From positions 1 to 6,092 of the forward strand of contig CACYBC010000201.1 in NCBI GenBank assembly GCA_902772615.1: DNA of 6,092 nucleotides, in the 5' to 3' direction. Below, piece by piece: positions 5,075 to 6,092 of the stretch. This DNA comes from an uncultured Ruminococcus sp. (GTDB lineage Bacteria; Bacillota; Clostridia; Oscillospirales; Ruminococcaceae). The stretch's first letter is position 1. Every line of letters begins with the position of its first letter. A program made the position numbers and the translations under genes. Below the pieces are notes generated by a model, which did no database searches, was not told the DNA's origin, and saw only the letters and a program-made list of their open reading frames with translations.

Positions 5075-6082
5075 ATGAGCAGAGTACTCATCATTCATAC
5101 CGGCGGAACCATAGGGATGACCCGGACCGAAAGAGGGTATGAACCGAACGGAGAGTTCTTTCGTTCAGCGATATACGGACTGAGTGACCTGAAGGCAGCG
5201 GATATACCGCAGTGGGATCTTGTGGAGACAGAGCCTCTGCTGGATTCCAGCAGGATGTCGGTCCATGAGTGGAACAAGATAGGGAAGATCATAGCTGACA
5301 GCTATGAGGATTATGACGGTTTCGTGGTCCTTCACGGCACAGATACGATGGCATATACCGCGTCAGCGATGTCTTTTATGCTCTGCGGACTGGATAAACC
5401 GGTCATATTGACCGGTTCACAGATCCCTCTTTTCGAGACAAGGAGCGACGGGAGAGACAATCTCATCACGTCGCTGATGATCGCAGGCTCGGGAAGAGTG
5501 CATGAAGTTTGCATTTATTTCGGAGGACTTCTGCTGAGGGGCAACCGGACCATGAAGTATTCCGCAGACGGGATGCAGGCATTTACTTCTCCCAACTATC
5601 CGCCTCTTGCTACGGCGGGAATATCCATCCAGTACAATGAGGCGGCAATGAGGAAAAGGGAAGAGGAGCCTTTCCGGAGCGTGCAGCTGAGAGAAGTACC
5701 GATAGGGGTCCTCAAAGTGTTCCCCGGTATCCGGTTCGAGCATTTCAGACCGATGTTTACCGGAGCTCTCAGAGGGGTGGTCCTGGAGACATTCGGATCC
5801 GGTAATATCCCTGATGACAACAGCGTGCTGGCTTCCATTACAGCGGAAAAGAACGCGGAACGGACCGTGACGGTGGTGTGTTCCCAGTGCCCTCAGGGAA
5901 CAGTGAACATGAGCGCCTATGAAGCAGGCAGCATGCTGAGGCAGATAGGGGCCTCAAACGGAAGAGACATGACCACGGAAGCAGCGGTCGCAAAGATGTA
6001 CTATCTGTTCAGCACATGCGATGATGTCGATGTCATAAAGGACATGATCGGAAAGGATCTGAGAGGCGAACTCACGGAGTGA
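5075..6082 (+). CDS. ansA: L-asparaginase, type I (cytoplasmic)
   Basis: The enzyme hydrolyses L-asparagine to aspartate and ammonia in the cytoplasm. At 335 residues it is the length of E. coli AnsA (338), and it lacks the signal peptide of secreted type II enzymes. The first catalytic motif is HTGGTIGM (8-15) with nucleophile Thr12. A substrate-binding LDSSRMS follows at 56-62. The second motif HGTDTMAYTASA (87-98) supplies Thr89 and Asp90, and Lys108 in DKPVILTGS completes the usual Thr-Asp-Lys set. The allosteric-type features of AnsA are suggested by SQCPQGTVNMSAYEAG (270-285), whose Cys272 aligns with the Cys273 implicated in asparagine control of the E. coli enzyme (inference by eye). 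The C-terminal EAAVAKMYYLFS is also type I-like. All catalytic residues are intact, so the enzyme should be active. It is the second gene of the MATE operon, and only 10 bases of sequence follow its stop. Confidence 0.95.
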   Translation: MSRVLIIHTGGTIGMTRTERGYEPNGEFFRSAIYGLSDLKAADIPQWDLVETEPLLDSSRMSVHEWNKIGKIIADSYEDYDGFVVLHGTDTMAYTASAMSFMLCGLDKPVILTGSQIPLFETRSDGRDNLITSLMIAGSGRVHEVCIYFGGLLLRGNRTMKYSADGMQAFTSPNYPPLATAGISIQYNEAAMRKREEEPFRSVQLREVPIGVLKVFPGIRFEHFRPMFTGALRGVVLETFGSGNIPDDNSVLASITAEKNAERTVTVVCSQCPQGTVNMSAYEAGSMLRQIGASNGRDMTTEAAVAKMYYLFSTCDDVDVIKDMIGKDLRGELTE

Positions 6083-6092
6083 ACTACCCACG

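Overview
The window looks like a chromosomal segment of an anaerobic Bacillota bacterium, probably a Clostridia-type gut or rumen organism. The base composition is roughly balanced and AGA/AGG arginine codons are frequent. FeoB is followed by a small FeoB-associated Cys-rich membrane protein, and ribosome binding sites are strong AGGAG types. The lineage is an inference from these traits and was not tested by search. I see no mobile element, CRISPR array, tRNA or rRNA.

Layout. Positions 1-1365 (+) hold the 3' end of an iron operon: the membrane half of the ferrous iron transporter FeoB, then a 65-residue Cys-rich single-pass protein. A large two-tier hairpin (1383-1432), T-rich on both sides, ends this operon. 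It probably also ends the convergent gene at 1455-2420 (-), a D-2-hydroxyacid dehydrogenase. A 147-bp divergent intergenic region (2421-2567) carries a good extended -10 promoter for a rightward esterase (2568-3521) and a weaker leftward promoter whose -10 overlaps an inverted repeat. After a 146-bp leader comes a tight pair: a 12-helix MATE efflux transporter (3668-5062) and a cytoplasmic type I L-asparaginase (5075-6082), 12 bases apart and surely co-transcribed.

How the genes relate. The iron genes form one functional unit. The dehydrogenase and the esterase are single metabolic enzymes read from a shared control region. The MATE and asparaginase genes share a transcript but have no obvious common substrate. 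No clear terminator separates the esterase from the MATE gene, so some readthrough is possible.

The protein-coding content is ordinary. The most interesting structure is the MATE leader. A perfect 9-bp stem buries the MATE Shine-Dalgarno sequence only a few bases before the start codon, and an upstream segment can form a mutually exclusive pairing that would free it. This looks like a translational switch of a class I do not recognise. It rests on base-pairing seen by eye only.
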